55,105 nt of DNA. Source: Candidatus Calditenuaceae archaeon JGI OTU-1. GTDB lineage: Archaea > Thermoproteota > Nitrososphaeria_A > Caldarchaeales > Calditenuaceae. Positions 39,900 to 47,862 of this stretch are shown in pieces. The stretch spans positions 1,582 through 56,686 of the forward strand of contig AWOE01000005.1 of assembly GCA_000494145.1 (NCBI GenBank). Direction: 5' to 3'. The notes under the pieces are model-generated. The model was not told the origin of the DNA. It saw only the letters and a program-made list of their open reading frames with translations, and searched no databases. Within the stretch, counting starts at the first letter, position 1; each line of letters opens with the position of its first letter. A program made the position numbers and the translations under genes.

Positions 39900-40193
39900 A
39901 TGAGCTACAGGAGGGGGAGGAGGCTGGAGTACGAGGTCCGGGACCTCTTCGAGTCCAGGGGATGGGTCGTGGTGAGGGCGGCTGCCAGCAAGCCGGTGGA
40001 CCTAGTTTGCTTACGTAATGGTCAGGTGGTCCTGGTCGAGTGCAAGTACAACGACAGGCCCTCTTCCAAGGAGCTCGAGCGTCTCAGCGAGTTCTCGCGG
40101 GCCACGGGCGTGAGGGTGCTGCTGGCAGTGAGGCCCAAGTACGGGAAGCTCCGGGTCTTCGATCCGTGGACGAAGGAGGAGTACGCTCCTTAG
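39900..40193 (+). CDS. hjc: Hjc-like nuclease, short form
   Basis: 97 residues. It has Hjc's complete set of PD-(D/E)xK residues: Glu in RLEYEVRDLFESRGWVVVRA, then AASKPVDLVCLRNG with the metal Asp, and VVLVECKYNDRPSSKELERL with ExK. The chain ends in VRVLLAVRPKYGKLRVFDP. Hjc cleaves Holliday junctions symmetrically. The typical length is 120-145, so this one is minimal; it may be the nuclease core without a longer dimer face. Start is ATG 39900 in the divergent gap with the spermidine-synthase-like gene. The aldo-keto reductase gene follows after 3 nt, so the two are co-transcribed. Confidence 0.8.
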   Translation: MSYRRGRRLEYEVRDLFESRGWVVVRAAASKPVDLVCLRNGQVVLVECKYNDRPSSKELERLSEFSRATGVRVLLAVRPKYGKLRVFDPWTKEEYAP

Positions 40194-40196
40194 GAG

Positions 40197-41291
40197 GTGG
40201 CCTTGATCACCGGAAGCTACTCGCCTGAATCGGCCCGGAGGTTCGCGGAGAGGGCGAAGGCGTCCGGAGTTGCCGCAGGTCACTTCAGGGAGACAGCGGT
40301 CGGGACCGTCAGCAGCCTCGGCATCGGCACTTACCTCGGAGACCCGGATGACGCGACAGACTCGATGGTCGAGGAGGCCGTATTGAGGCTCGTCGCCTCG
40401 GGTGCGGTCAACGTGATCGACACCGCGATAAACTACCGTTTCATGCGGGCTGAGGGCGCTGTCGGACGGGCGATCAGGAGGCTCGTCGAGTCGGAGACGG
40501 TGAGGAGGTCGGAGGTCCTTGTCTGCACGAAGGCCGGCTACCTGACGCACGACTCGAGGGAGGGTGTGTCGTTCATCGATTACGTCGAGGAGAGGCTCTT
40601 CAGAACAGGGGTCGTCAACCCTTCCGAGGTGGCGGGAGGGATCCACTGCATCTCGCCGAAGTACGTCGAGTGGAGCGTCGCGAAGAGCAGGGCCAACATG
40701 GACCTGGAGGTGATCGACGTCGTGTACCTGCACAACCCGATGGAGCACCAGGCTCCCGTCCTCGGCAGGGAAGGGGCCTACAGGAGGCTGGCCGATGCCA
40801 TCGCGAAGCTCGAGGACCTGAGGTCCGACGGCGTGATAAGATGGTACGGGATCGCCACGTGGAGCTCCCTCAGGGTCGACTGTGGTGCGGAGGAACACCT
40901 GGACCTCCAGAGGGCCGTTGAGTTGGCAAGATCGAAGGCCGGTAGGGATCACGGGCTGAGGTTCGTCCAGGCCCCGCTCAACGTCAGGATGAAGGAGGCC
41001 GTCGCCCTCAGGAACCAAGAGGTCGATGGGGAGACGCTCACACCTTTGGAAGCGGCGAGGAAGTTGTCGCTGGTGTTCGTGACGAGCGCACCGCTCCTTC
41101 AGGGCCGTCTGCTGAGGGCAGCAGGTCTGAGGCCACCGAGCGGGATGACCTCGGCCCAGCACCTCATCCAGATGGCGAGGGCCTGGTCCGACTGCACCTT
41201 GGTGGGGGCGAAGAGGCCGGAGCACGTCGAAGAGCTGGTCCGACTCTCGAGGACAGCCCCAGACCCTCCGGAAGCCTGGAGAGACCCGTGA
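40197..41291 (+). CDS. Aldo-keto reductase
   Basis: A 364-residue NAD(P)H-dependent oxidoreductase with a TIM barrel. The tetrad can be located: Asp and Tyr in NVIDTAINYRF, Lys in LVCTKAGYLTH, and His in VYLHNPMEHQ. Nucleotide-binding positions are in TLVGAKRPEHVEEL near the end. A long mid-section (about residues 105-165) differs from the common length class of 320. Start is GTG 40197, 3 nt after the Hjc stop with AGGAGG over it. The DUF429 gene overlaps the end by 4 nt. The physiological substrate is unknown. Confidence 0.87.
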   Translation: MALITGSYSPESARRFAERAKASGVAAGHFRETAVGTVSSLGIGTYLGDPDDATDSMVEEAVLRLVASGAVNVIDTAINYRFMRAEGAVGRAIRRLVESETVRRSEVLVCTKAGYLTHDSREGVSFIDYVEERLFRTGVVNPSEVAGGIHCISPKYVEWSVAKSRANMDLEVIDVVYLHNPMEHQAPVLGREGAYRRLADAIAKLEDLRSDGVIRWYGIATWSSLRVDCGAEEHLDLQRAVELARSKAGRDHGLRFVQAPLNVRMKEAVALRNQEVDGETLTPLEAARKLSLVFVTSAPLLQGRLLRAAGLRPPSGMTSAQHLIQMARAWSDCTLVGAKRPEHVEELVRLSRTAPDPPEAWRDP

Positions 41292-41905
41292 ACGGCCGAG
41301 TTTACGCAGGCGTGGACCTCACCGCCACCACCCGCAGGGAGACCGCTGTCTGCGTTGTGACGTCAGGGGTCTCAGCCGAGTTCTTTCGGGCCCGCACCGA
41401 CTTCGATCTGCTGGACGTCCTCGGTAAGGCGTCGCCGAGGGTGGTAGCTATCGACGCGCCGCTCTCCTTTCCGCCGGCCGGAAGGGGCCTGAGGAGGTGC
41501 GATGCCGAGGTGAGGCGGCTGGGCGTCCCGATACTCCCTCCCGCGATGGGTCCCATGAGGCTGCTCAGCGAGAGGGGGTCAAGGATCGCAGGCCTCCTGA
41601 GGGAGAGGGGGATGAGGGTCATCGAGGTCTATCCGAGGGGCGTGCAGAGGATGCTCGGGCTGATCGGCAGGGGTGAGAGGCCGACCGAAGCGGTCGCACG
41701 GCGGATCGCGTCGCTCCTCGGAGTGAAGGTCCCTCGAGGCCTCGACGTTGACGAGATAGACGCCCTGACATGTGCCCTTGTCGCTTTCCTCCACGACGCG
41801 GGCAGAACCGATGAGCTCGGTGACCCTGAGGAGGGGACGATCGTCATGCCGTCGGCCGAGGTCCTGGATGAGCTGCGTCGCCTGCTCGGCTCCTCAGAAC
41901 GTTGA
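41288..41905 (+). CDS. DUF429 family protein (RNase H-like fold)
   Basis: 205 residues of the DUF429 family, predicted to have an RNase H-like fold, possibly a nuclease. Conserved acidic and glycine features: AGVDLTATTRRETA (first acidic position), VVAIDAPLSFPPAGRGLRRCD, VIEVYPRGVQRMLG and DVDEIDALTCALVA. The order of these four motifs follows the family. It starts with GTG 41288 inside the aldo-keto reductase stop and overlaps the convergent zinc-ribbon gene by 12 nt. No function is established for the family. Confidence 0.78.
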   Translation: MNGRVYAGVDLTATTRRETAVCVVTSGVSAEFFRARTDFDLLDVLGKASPRVVAIDAPLSFPPAGRGLRRCDAEVRRLGVPILPPAMGPMRLLSERGSRIAGLLRERGMRVIEVYPRGVQRMLGLIGRGERPTEAVARRIASLLGVKVPRGLDVDEIDALTCALVAFLHDAGRTDELGDPEEGTIVMPSAEVLDELRRLLGSSER

Positions 41906-42472
41906 CCTGAGCACCGGCTCCTCGGAGTTCCAGACGTAGCCGCAGCTGCTGCAGTAGAAGGACCAGACCCTTATGGAGGTGCTGTCCTCGGGGATCAGGG
42001 GTATAGTCAGCTCGCTCCCGCACCTCGGGCATCTGTTCCTGAGGTAGCTCTTCCAGACCTTGACGCCCACCGAGAAGCCCGAGACCGTTTGGGGATCGGA
42101 AACGGCGAAGCCGGCGGCGAGCAGAAGCCTCGGCACCTCATCGCGGGGTATCCCGGACCTGAAGAGGAGGACCCCTCCTTCCACCAGGACCCTGTTGACC
42201 TCGAGGAGCATCGGCCTCACGGAGCTCGCTTCCCGGCCACCGTAAGAGAGGGTCACGAGCCTCAGCGACGAGGACCTGATCGGCAGCTCCTTGCCCGAAA
42301 CGAGCCGGTCAGAGGCCGAGAACCCCCCTTCCAGCACATCGACCGCCTCGAGGATGACCGTTCCGCTTTCGTCGAGGTGAAGGCTGAGGGACCTCCTCAC
42401 ATCGCCCGCACTGAGCACTCCGTGCTCGATTAGCCTGAGCAGCGCGTGATGTTGCTCCTCGAGCGCCTCCAT
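41894..42472 (-). CDS. Reduced methyltransferase-like domain with C-terminal zinc ribbon
   Basis: 192 residues. The middle resembles the second half of a Class I SAM-dependent methyltransferase (GKELPIRSSSLRLVTLSYGG, EVNRVLVEGGVLLFRSG). The usual glycine-rich SAM motif I before it is not visible, so catalytic activity is doubtful. The C-terminus is a zinc ribbon with RCPRCGSEL and YCSSCGYVW. The N-terminal stretch is helical (EEQHHALLRLIEHGVLSAGD). It could act as a nucleic-acid-binding or partner protein. Start is ATG 42472. It overlaps DUF429 by 12 nt at its 3' end. Confidence 0.6.
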   Translation of the reverse strand: MEALEEQHHALLRLIEHGVLSAGDVRRSLSLHLDESGTVILEAVDVLEGGFSASDRLVSGKELPIRSSSLRLVTLSYGGREASSVRPMLLEVNRVLVEGGVLLFRSGIPRDEVPRLLLAAGFAVSDPQTVSGFSVGVKVWKSYLRNRCPRCGSELTIPLIPEDSTSIRVWSFYCSSCGYVWNSEEPVLRSTF

Positions 42473-42526
42473 TCAGCAATGTCGTCTCAGGTCGCCCTCA
42501 AAACCCTTCCCCCGTTCTCCGGAGAC

Positions 42527-43423
42527 CTAAACGAAGCCCTCGACGATGATGACGGCGAAAAGGACCGCCAGATACGGACTCGAGAACTTGAAGAGCCTCC
42601 AGAAGTTCTCGAAGTTCGGTCTGAGGGCGGTCCTGAGGGAGAAGAGCAGCAGGAGGCCTCCCACCAACGACGCGGTCGCTATGTAGAGGAGTCCGAGGGA
42701 TGGCGAGAAGAGCGGTAGAGCCAGCGAGAAGACCACCAACAGGACCACGGTTGAGACGATGCACCTGATGGCCTTCCTCTCCTCTATCACAACCGGCAGC
42801 ATGGGTACCCCTGCCCTCCTGTAGTCCTCCCGGTACTTCATGGCGAGGCTCCAGACGTGTGAGGGTATCCAGAGGACGATCAGCGCCGCGAGCAACCAGC
42901 CGTAGACGTCCGGGAAGCCGGTAGCGGCCGTGTAACCGATCAGGGCTGGCGCGCCTCCAGCGAAGCTGCCCAGTATCACGTTCAACGGCGTCCTCCTCTT
43001 CGTCAGCATCACGTAGACCACGACGTAGTCTAGGACGCCGAAGACCATGAAGGCGAGAGCATAGAGGTTGATCAGGGCTGAGGTGACGATGCCGGCCGAG
43101 GTCAGTGCCAGGCCGAGGTAGAGGGCCTTCTCCGGGGGATTGATCCTCCCCGAGGGAATGGGCCTCCTGCGGGTCCTAGTCATGACCGAGTCGATGTCCC
43201 GTTCGATGTAGTTGGAGACCGTCTCGGCACCGGCACACCCTGCGGTCAGGGATGCGGCGGTGAGGGCCAGGGTGGAGGGATCGATCGAGCCTCTGTAGCC
43301 TGCGAAGTAGCCCCCGATGCCGGTGAAGACGAGGAGCCACCAGACGTTCGGCTTGGTCAGGACGAAGTAGGTCCTGAAGGTCGACGCCAGCGATCCGGTC
43401 GTCAACTGCGCCGTACCTGTCAA
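42527..43423 (-). CDS. ctaB: Protoheme IX farnesyltransferase (heme O synthase)
   Basis: A 298-residue integral membrane prenyltransferase of the UbiA superfamily that adds a farnesyl-type chain to heme b to make heme O for respiratory oxidases. The first Asp-rich motif is NYIERDIDSVMTRTRRRPIP, and the second region reads WSLAMKYREDYRRAGVPMLP, typical of CtaB. About nine hydrophobic segments are present, with the opening TYFVLTKPNVWWLLVFTGIG. Its presence argues for a heme-copper oxidase. Start is TTG 43423, about 29 nt after a TATA-like box. It lies 81 nt downstream of tRNA-Ser on the same strand. Confidence 0.92.
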   Translation of the reverse strand: MTGTAQLTTGSLASTFRTYFVLTKPNVWWLLVFTGIGGYFAGYRGSIDPSTLALTAASLTAGCAGAETVSNYIERDIDSVMTRTRRRPIPSGRINPPEKALYLGLALTSAGIVTSALINLYALAFMVFGVLDYVVVYVMLTKRRTPLNVILGSFAGGAPALIGYTAATGFPDVYGWLLAALIVLWIPSHVWSLAMKYREDYRRAGVPMLPVVIEERKAIRCIVSTVVLLVVFSLALPLFSPSLGLLYIATASLVGGLLLLFSLRTALRPNFENFWRLFKFSSPYLAVLFAVIIVEGFV

Positions 43424-43447
43424 TCTGTCCGGAAGACCCGTGTCTTC

Positions 43448-43457
43448 TCAATATAGG
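43448..43457 (-). promoter_or_regulatory. TATA-like box upstream of ctaB
   Basis: The minus strand reads CCTATATTGA, about 29 nt before TTG 43423, so ctaB does not depend on read-through from the tRNA gene. Confidence 0.5.
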
Positions 43458-43503
43458 AGTGATTTGTCGTCCCCGAACGGTGCGTGAGATGTCCGAAGTG
43501 GTG

Positions 43504-43604
43504 TGGCGCCGGGGGCGGGACTCGAACCCGCGCGCCCCTCAACGGGGCAGCGGCTCTCGAGCAGGGTCTCCAGGCCGCCCCAATGGCCGCTATGGGACCC
43601 CGGC
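43504..43604 (-). tRNA. tRNA-Ser(GGA) with a 12-nt intron and encoded CCA
   Basis: Reading the minus strand, the acceptor GCCGGGG pairs with CCCCGGC followed by discriminator G and an encoded CCA (43504-43506). The T arm is GCGGG-TTCGAGT-CCCGC. The long variable arm, with GCCCC paired to GGGGC, is typical of tRNA-Ser. The anticodon arm only closes if GCGGC pairs with GCCGC, which leaves a 19-nt loop. Removing 12 nt gives the normal loop CTGGAGA with anticodon GGA (serine UCC/UCU). Mature length is 86 nt plus CCA. The D-stem is short (one mismatch), as is common in tRNA-Ser. A TATA-like box lies upstream. No rival isotype fits. Confidence 0.9.
43556..43567 (-). other. 12-nt tRNA intron at position 37/38
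   Basis: On the minus strand the intron is ACCCTGCTCGAG if placed at the canonical site one base after the anticodon. Because the tetranucleotide GAGA flanks the segment on both sides, the exact ends can slide by up to four bases and give the same mature tRNA. A bulge-helix-bulge would have to be unusually small: only GAG/CTC can pair across the splice sites. Confidence 0.75.
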
Positions 43605-43628
43605 CCATCCTCCGGATTCGTCTAGGTC

Positions 43629-43637
43629 CTATTTTTC
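43629..43637 (-). promoter_or_regulatory. TATA-like box upstream of tRNA-Ser
   Basis: The minus strand reads GAAAAATAG, about 29 nt before the mature 5' end of the tRNA, fitting an archaeal tRNA promoter. Confidence 0.5.
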
Positions 43638-43715
43638 CTCACGCACCTCGATGCGAGCCCAGCGGCCCTCACAACTTAAGGGGAGACTCCCATCGTATCC
43701 CGAGGGGTCAGCCGG

Positions 43716-44588
43716 ATGAGGGGGAGCGCGGAGGTTGGGGGAGCGGTTACGGTGGTCAACGCGATATCGACGGGCAGGGGTGCGGCGATCGGAATATCGT
43801 TGAGGCTTAGGGCTAACGCAGAGCTCTCGGAAGACGGGCCCTTCTCGTTCAAGTGCACCAACCGGGAGGTCGACGACTCCGTGGCGAGGACCGCCTTCGA
43901 GCTCGTCGCGAACCGATACGGCCTGAAGGGCTACGGCTGCAGGATCGAGGTCGAGTCCGAGATACCTGTCGCTGTGGGGCTGAAGAGCTCGAGCGCCGCT
44001 GCCTCTGCCATCGCCCTCGCGCTCCTCGACGCCATCGGAGAGGTCCCGAGGTACCAAGAGCTGCTCGATCTAGTCACGGAGATCTCCGTACGCTCAGGAA
44101 CTTCCATCACCGGTGCCGCCGACGACGCATCGGCCTGCATGCTCGGAGGTTTCGTCGTGACCGACAACAGGAGGGCCGCCCTTCTGATGAGGGCCGAGGT
44201 CGATGAGCGGATGAGGGCCGTGATCGCCGTCCCCGAGGGGAGGAGGACGTACACCGCTTCCTTCAGGAGGGAGGCGTTGACCCCGTTCAGGCCCCTCGTC
44301 GAGGTGGCTTTCGAGCTGGCGATGCGGGGAGATTATTTGAGGGCGATGACGCTTAACGGCCTCGTCCACGCCGCAGCCCTCTCATACGGAACGGAAGCCA
44401 TCGTCGGCGCGCTGAGGAAGGGGGCCCTCTCGTGCTCCATCTCGGGGACCGGCCCGGCGATAGCCGCGCTCTGCACCGAGGAGAGCGTCGAACCGGTCAG
44501 GGAGGAGCTCGAGGCCTACGGGCAGACGATGGTCGTGGACGTCAACAACGCCCCTGCCCGGTATGGAGGGAGGAGGGTCTCGCTGTGA
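43716..44588 (+). CDS. aroK: Shikimate kinase, archaeal GHMP type
   Basis: A 290-residue GHMP-superfamily kinase that phosphorylates shikimate in aromatic amino-acid synthesis; it is unrelated to the bacterial AroK fold. Motif 1 lies at the N-terminus (VVNAISTGRGAAIGI), the ATP loop is VAVGLKSSSAAASAI (about residue 87), and motif 3 is SCSISGTGPAIAALC. GAADDASACMLGG in the middle is characteristic of the archaeal enzyme. Start is ATG 43716; an ACTTAAG element lies about 40 nt upstream. Pth2 starts inside its stop codon. Other aro genes are not seen here. Confidence 0.9.
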   Translation: MRGSAEVGGAVTVVNAISTGRGAAIGISLRLRANAELSEDGPFSFKCTNREVDDSVARTAFELVANRYGLKGYGCRIEVESEIPVAVGLKSSSAAASAIALALLDAIGEVPRYQELLDLVTEISVRSGTSITGAADDASACMLGGFVVTDNRRAALLMRAEVDERMRAVIAVPEGRRTYTASFRREALTPFRPLVEVAFELAMRGDYLRAMTLNGLVHAAALSYGTEAIVGALRKGALSCSISGTGPAIAALCTEESVEPVREELEAYGQTMVVDVNNAPARYGGRRVSL

Positions 44589-44950
44589 GCACGCAGTTCG
44601 AGTTCAAGCAGGTCGTCGTGGTAAGGGCCGACCTCAGGATGAGCGTCGGCAAGACCGCCGTCCAGGTCGCCCACGCCTCGGTCTCCTCGCTCCTCAGGGC
44701 TATGAGGGAGCACCAGTTCTGGGTGGATCGGTGGCTCAGCGAGGGGCAGAAGAAGGTGGTCGTGAAGGTGAGGTCGCTTGAGGAGCTCGTGGAGCGGAAG
44801 CGCAGGGCCGAGGTTCTCGGCCTCCCGTGCGAGCTCGTGTCCGATGCGGGTCTGACGGAGCTGGAGCCCGGAACGGTCACTGCTCTAGGCATAGGGCCGG
44901 CGCCCTCGCACCTCATCGACAAGGTGACGGGCGACCTGCCGCTCCTCTAA
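44585..44950 (+). CDS. pth: Peptidyl-tRNA hydrolase, Pth2 type
   Basis: A 121-residue Pth2 that recycles tRNA by cleaving prematurely released peptidyl-tRNA. Signature pieces: QVVVVRADLRMSVGKTAVQV (with the catalytic Lys region), AHASVSSLLRAM, VSDAGLTELEPGTVTALGIG and the end VTGDLPLL. The length is exactly typical. GTG 44585 overlaps the shikimate kinase stop (GTGA), so translation is coupled. The larger frame beginning at 44432 is just the alternate frame of the kinase gene. Confidence 0.93.
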   Translation: MSTQFEFKQVVVVRADLRMSVGKTAVQVAHASVSSLLRAMREHQFWVDRWLSEGQKKVVVKVRSLEELVERKRRAEVLGLPCELVSDAGLTELEPGTVTALGIGPAPSHLIDKVTGDLPLL

Positions 44951-44956
44951 GTTGCT

Positions 44957-46015
44957 CTAAGTCAGGACCTCGTCGAGCATAGCCTGCTCCCAGGCCTCCC
45001 TCAGCTCGATGCAGATCCTTCTCCCCATGGAGACCGCCCTCCTCAGGAATAGCTTCGAGTAGTTTCCGCCGATGCCCATATGGGCGTTGGTACCTCCCCC
45101 GATCCGAGGTGCGAAGTCGTAGACGACGGACCTCAGGTCCGGCATCACCATCAGCTGGAGCGTGAAGGGACCTATGAGCCCCGGCGGCTCGAGTTTCGCG
45201 GACGCCTCCACGACCCTCTCCCCCATCTCGTAGATCTGGTTCAGGAGGCTCTCCCTCAGCGTAGCGGGCTCGTGTCCGACCTCTATCATCGAAGGTTCCA
45301 TCCCCAGCTCGAGCTGATCCCTTGCCGTGAGCCTGAGGTATCCGTCGAGGTCGCTCTGGATCCTCCTGTCCACGCTGACGATCTCGATCCTCCTCCTCAC
45401 CCTGCTCAGGAAGAAGTTGACGTTGAAGTGGGCGCCGAGCAGCAGCTCCTCTATTACGGCCGAACGGAGGGTTGCCTCGCTGATCGTCCCCGCCTCCAGC
45501 GCCCTCCTCACCTTGCGCCTGAGGTCGTCGCGGTCCGTGGCTATCAGGAAGGCCCTCTCCTGCGTCCGCTCGGCCTCCTGAACCTTCAGGACGACAGGCC
45601 TGTCCACTTCGTCGATCTCGGAGAAGGTCCTCGGCCTCCTGACTCCTGCCTCGTCGAGCAACCGGTAGTAGTTCTTCTCTCCGATCCTCTCCTCCCACCT
45701 GAGCATCCTCCTGTTCCCGAAGACCGGAACGCGCAGACCCCTCTCGATCCCATCGTACCCGACGTAGACCGCCATGCTCCTGTTGGGCACCACCACGCTC
45801 CCCAGCTCGATAAGCCTCGACTGGACCGGGTCGCTCAGCATCTCCTTGTAATCGTCCAGATCGATGTAGTGGTCGATCAGCTCGGGCAGGGCCCTGTAGA
45901 TCGCGTCGCGCCCTCTCTTGCAGATCGCTACCGTCGACAGACCCTCGTCCTTCGCGCCGTCGAAGACGTCGAGCGCCGAGTGGGAGGCGACGCAGGCCAC
46001 CGAGTTTACCTTCAT
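44957..46015 (-). CDS. purP: PurP-family formate-dependent AICAR ligase (paralogue 1)
   Basis: 352 residues of ATP-grasp PurP. In archaea PurP converts AICAR, formate and ATP to FAICAR, the ninth step of IMP synthesis. Landmarks: VASHSALDVFDGAKDEGLST with AICKRGRDAIYR, GLRVPVFGNRRMLRWEER, and FAPRIGGGTNAHMGIGG. Acidic metal positions are in VIEELLLGAHFNVNFFLS. The start used is ATG 46015 (MKVNSVACVASHSAL); the frame extends eight residues upstream to 46039. It ends in LDEVLT, as does its neighbour. It lies directly downstream of a second, more diverged paralogue. Confidence 0.88.
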   Translation of the reverse strand: MKVNSVACVASHSALDVFDGAKDEGLSTVAICKRGRDAIYRALPELIDHYIDLDDYKEMLSDPVQSRLIELGSVVVPNRSMAVYVGYDGIERGLRVPVFGNRRMLRWEERIGEKNYYRLLDEAGVRRPRTFSEIDEVDRPVVLKVQEAERTQERAFLIATDRDDLRRKVRRALEAGTISEATLRSAVIEELLLGAHFNVNFFLSRVRRRIEIVSVDRRIQSDLDGYLRLTARDQLELGMEPSMIEVGHEPATLRESLLNQIYEMGERVVEASAKLEPPGLIGPFTLQLMVMPDLRSVVYDFAPRIGGGTNAHMGIGGNYSKLFLRRAVSMGRRICIELREAWEQAMLDEVLT

Positions 46016-46050
46016 CGGGTCTGCCCGGAAAGGCACCAACGTAAACGTTC

Positions 46051-47076
46051 TCAGGTCAGCACCTCGTCGAGGCTCCCGGTCTCGGCGGCGGTCTTCAGCT
46101 CCAGCGCAACCCTCTCCCCAACGGTCATCGGCCTGCCGAAGTAGAGGGCGAGGTAGGGGCTTCCGTGGACGGAGTACACGTTGGTGCCAGCGACGATCCT
46201 GCCCGAGAACTCGAAGGCGAAGACGTTAAGTCCGCTGTCGACGACGCACTCGAGGCAGAAGGGGCCTGCGAACTTGCCGCCTGCCTCGCGCTTGACCGTC
46301 TCGACGAAACGCTCTCCGTATTCGAGGAAGGTCTCCAGCAGCCTCTCCCTCGGGAAAACAGGGATGTTGCCGACGACCGTGAAGGTCGGCGAGCGCCTCA
46401 TTGCTATGCTGACGGGCGCCCTCCTGAGGCCGTCGACGTCCGACTCGTACCTGATGTCGAAGCCTGTGATCTCGGTCCTGTTGTGAATCGGCGAGTGGAA
46501 GTAGTGAGCGTACACGGTGGTGCCGATGAGGTACTCCTGTATCATCACCTCGGAAGGGCCCTTGACGATCCGCCTCTCCAGGGCCCAGATCTGAAGGTCC
46601 GAGATCCTCTGGGGGTCATCGGTCACCTCGTAGTCCATCCCGCCCCTTGCACCGGGGAACTTGACGATCACGGGCCTGTCGACCAGCCACGGCGTCGAGA
46701 ACTCTTTGGGCGTCGGTATGCCTGCCTTCCTCAGCAGCTCCATCTTCCGCCGCTGGTCGGCCTCGATCCCCAGCAGCGCCCTCGACCCGAAGACCTTGAT
46801 CTTGGTCCTGAACAGGTTCTCAGGTCGCACGTACTCCACCACCGATCCGTTCGGCACCAGGACGAAGCCTTCGTCGGCCAGCCCGTCCAGCGTCTCGGTG
46901 CCGGCGTACCTGACGAGCTCGCAGCTCAGGGCCGGGAAGCGGCGGTAGAGCTCAAGACGATCCTCCGGACCGAAGAGCGCCGTCCTGACGCCTTGCTCCA
47001 TGCCGCCGAGCACCAGCTGGAGCGCACTGTGACTGGCGAAGACCGCCATCCCCAAGCCCTTCTTCTCGTAATTCAT
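46051..47076 (-). CDS. PurP-family protein (paralogue 2)
   Basis: 341 residues homologous to paralogue 1 along its full length: FASHSALQLVLGGMEQGVRT, KIKVFGSRALLGIEADQRRK, VIVKFPGARGGMDYEV, VMIQEYLIGTTVYAHYFHSP and VAGTNVYSVHGSPYLALYFG. Conservation is lower than in paralogue 1 at the N-terminus (no AICKRGR). Many archaea keep two PurP types, and the second type's activity is uncertain: a subunit, a regulator or another ligase. Start is ATG 47076. A shared TATA-rich gap with a divergent HTH regulator gene lies upstream. The next purP begins 35 nt after its stop, so both are one unit. Confidence 0.83.
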   Translation of the reverse strand: MNYEKKGLGMAVFASHSALQLVLGGMEQGVRTALFGPEDRLELYRRFPALSCELVRYAGTETLDGLADEGFVLVPNGSVVEYVRPENLFRTKIKVFGSRALLGIEADQRRKMELLRKAGIPTPKEFSTPWLVDRPVIVKFPGARGGMDYEVTDDPQRISDLQIWALERRIVKGPSEVMIQEYLIGTTVYAHYFHSPIHNRTEITGFDIRYESDVDGLRRAPVSIAMRRSPTFTVVGNIPVFPRERLLETFLEYGERFVETVKREAGGKFAGPFCLECVVDSGLNVFAFEFSGRIVAGTNVYSVHGSPYLALYFGRPMTVGERVALELKTAAETGSLDEVLT

Positions 47077-47093
47077 TCGGCTATCAGCACCGC

Positions 47094-47106
47094 ATTACTT
47101 ATTAAC
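47094..47106. promoter_or_regulatory. Bidirectional AT-rich promoter between purP genes and HTH regulator
   Basis: ATTACTTATTAAC is the only AT-rich patch in the 63-nt divergent gap. It is about 24 nt from the purP ATG 47076 and 40 nt from ATG 47140. It may drive both directions, allowing the regulator to control the purP pair, but no operator repeat is visible. Confidence 0.45.
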
Positions 47107-47139
47107 CGTTGGGCTAAAGCGGAGGCCGTGGAGGTGAAA

Positions 47140-47862
47140 ATGGCGACCGATGACTGGCTCGTGAACCAAGTGGCCTACAAGATAGCGTCGGAGATCGTCT
47201 TCTCGAACGAGCCAGGGAGGACGATGAGGAAGTGGAGGTTGATCTTCGGGCTGACGCAGAAGGAGGTCGCCAGCGCGATGGGCATATCGTCCCCTGTCCT
47301 GAGCGATTACGAGAAGGGGAAGAGGAGGTCGCCGGGGATCAACTTCGTCAGCAGGTTCGTCAGGAGCCTGATCGACCTCGACCTGCAGAGGGGAGGGAAG
47401 GTGGTCCGCAAGATGTTCGAGGGGACGATGAAGCTCCAGCACTCTGTGATCGACATGGTCGAGTTCCCTGAGCCGGTGGAGCTGGCGAGGGTCGTCGAGG
47501 CCGTAGCCGGCATACCCCTGACCCTCTCGGACGAGGTCTCGGGCAACGTTTACGGCTACACGGTGATCGACAGCCTCGCGGCGATAACCGAGCTGGGTCC
47601 CTACGACTTCGTGAACCTCTTCGGACGCAACTCGATGAGGGCGATCGTCTTCACCAACGTCACCTCTGGGAGGTCTCCCATGGTCGCGATCAGGGTCTTC
47701 CCGCTCAAGCCCAAGGCGGTGATCCTGCACGGACCTAAGAGTCCCGAGGCGGTCGACGGGCTGGCTAAGAAGCTCAGCGAGATCGAGAGGATACCCCTGA
47801 TCCTCTCAACCGCGAACTCCGTCGAGTCGATGATCAAGTCGCTGAGGTCGCTCGTGAGATGA
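47140..47862 (+). CDS. Archaeal HTH (XRE-like) transcriptional regulator with long C-terminal domain
   Basis: 240 residues. The N-terminal helix-turn-helix is clear: WRLIFGLTQKEVASAMGISS followed by VLSDYEKGKRRSPGINFVSR, an XRE/MBF1-like reader helix. The C-terminal about 150 residues (FEGTMKLQHSVIDMVEFPEP and on to KSPEAVDGLAKKLSEIERIP) match archaeal-specific regulators of the COG1395 type, whose ligand is unknown. ATG 47140 is preceded by GGAGGTG. It is divergent from the purP genes and overlaps DUF72 by 4 nt, so control of purine synthesis is an inference from position only. Confidence 0.82.
   Translation: MATDDWLVNQVAYKIASEIVFSNEPGRTMRKWRLIFGLTQKEVASAMGISSPVLSDYEKGKRRSPGINFVSRFVRSLIDLDLQRGGKVVRKMFEGTMKLQHSVIDMVEFPEPVELARVVEAVAGIPLTLSDEVSGNVYGYTVIDSLAAITELGPYDFVNLFGRNSMRAIVFTNVTSGRSPMVAIRVFPLKPKAVILHGPKSPEAVDGLAKKLSEIERIPLILSTANSVESMIKSLRSLVR

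Noticed and set aside
43459..43719. Plus-strand ORFs across the tRNA gene
   Set aside because: They run through a structured tRNA-Ser gene in the opposite direction and have no protein-family features.
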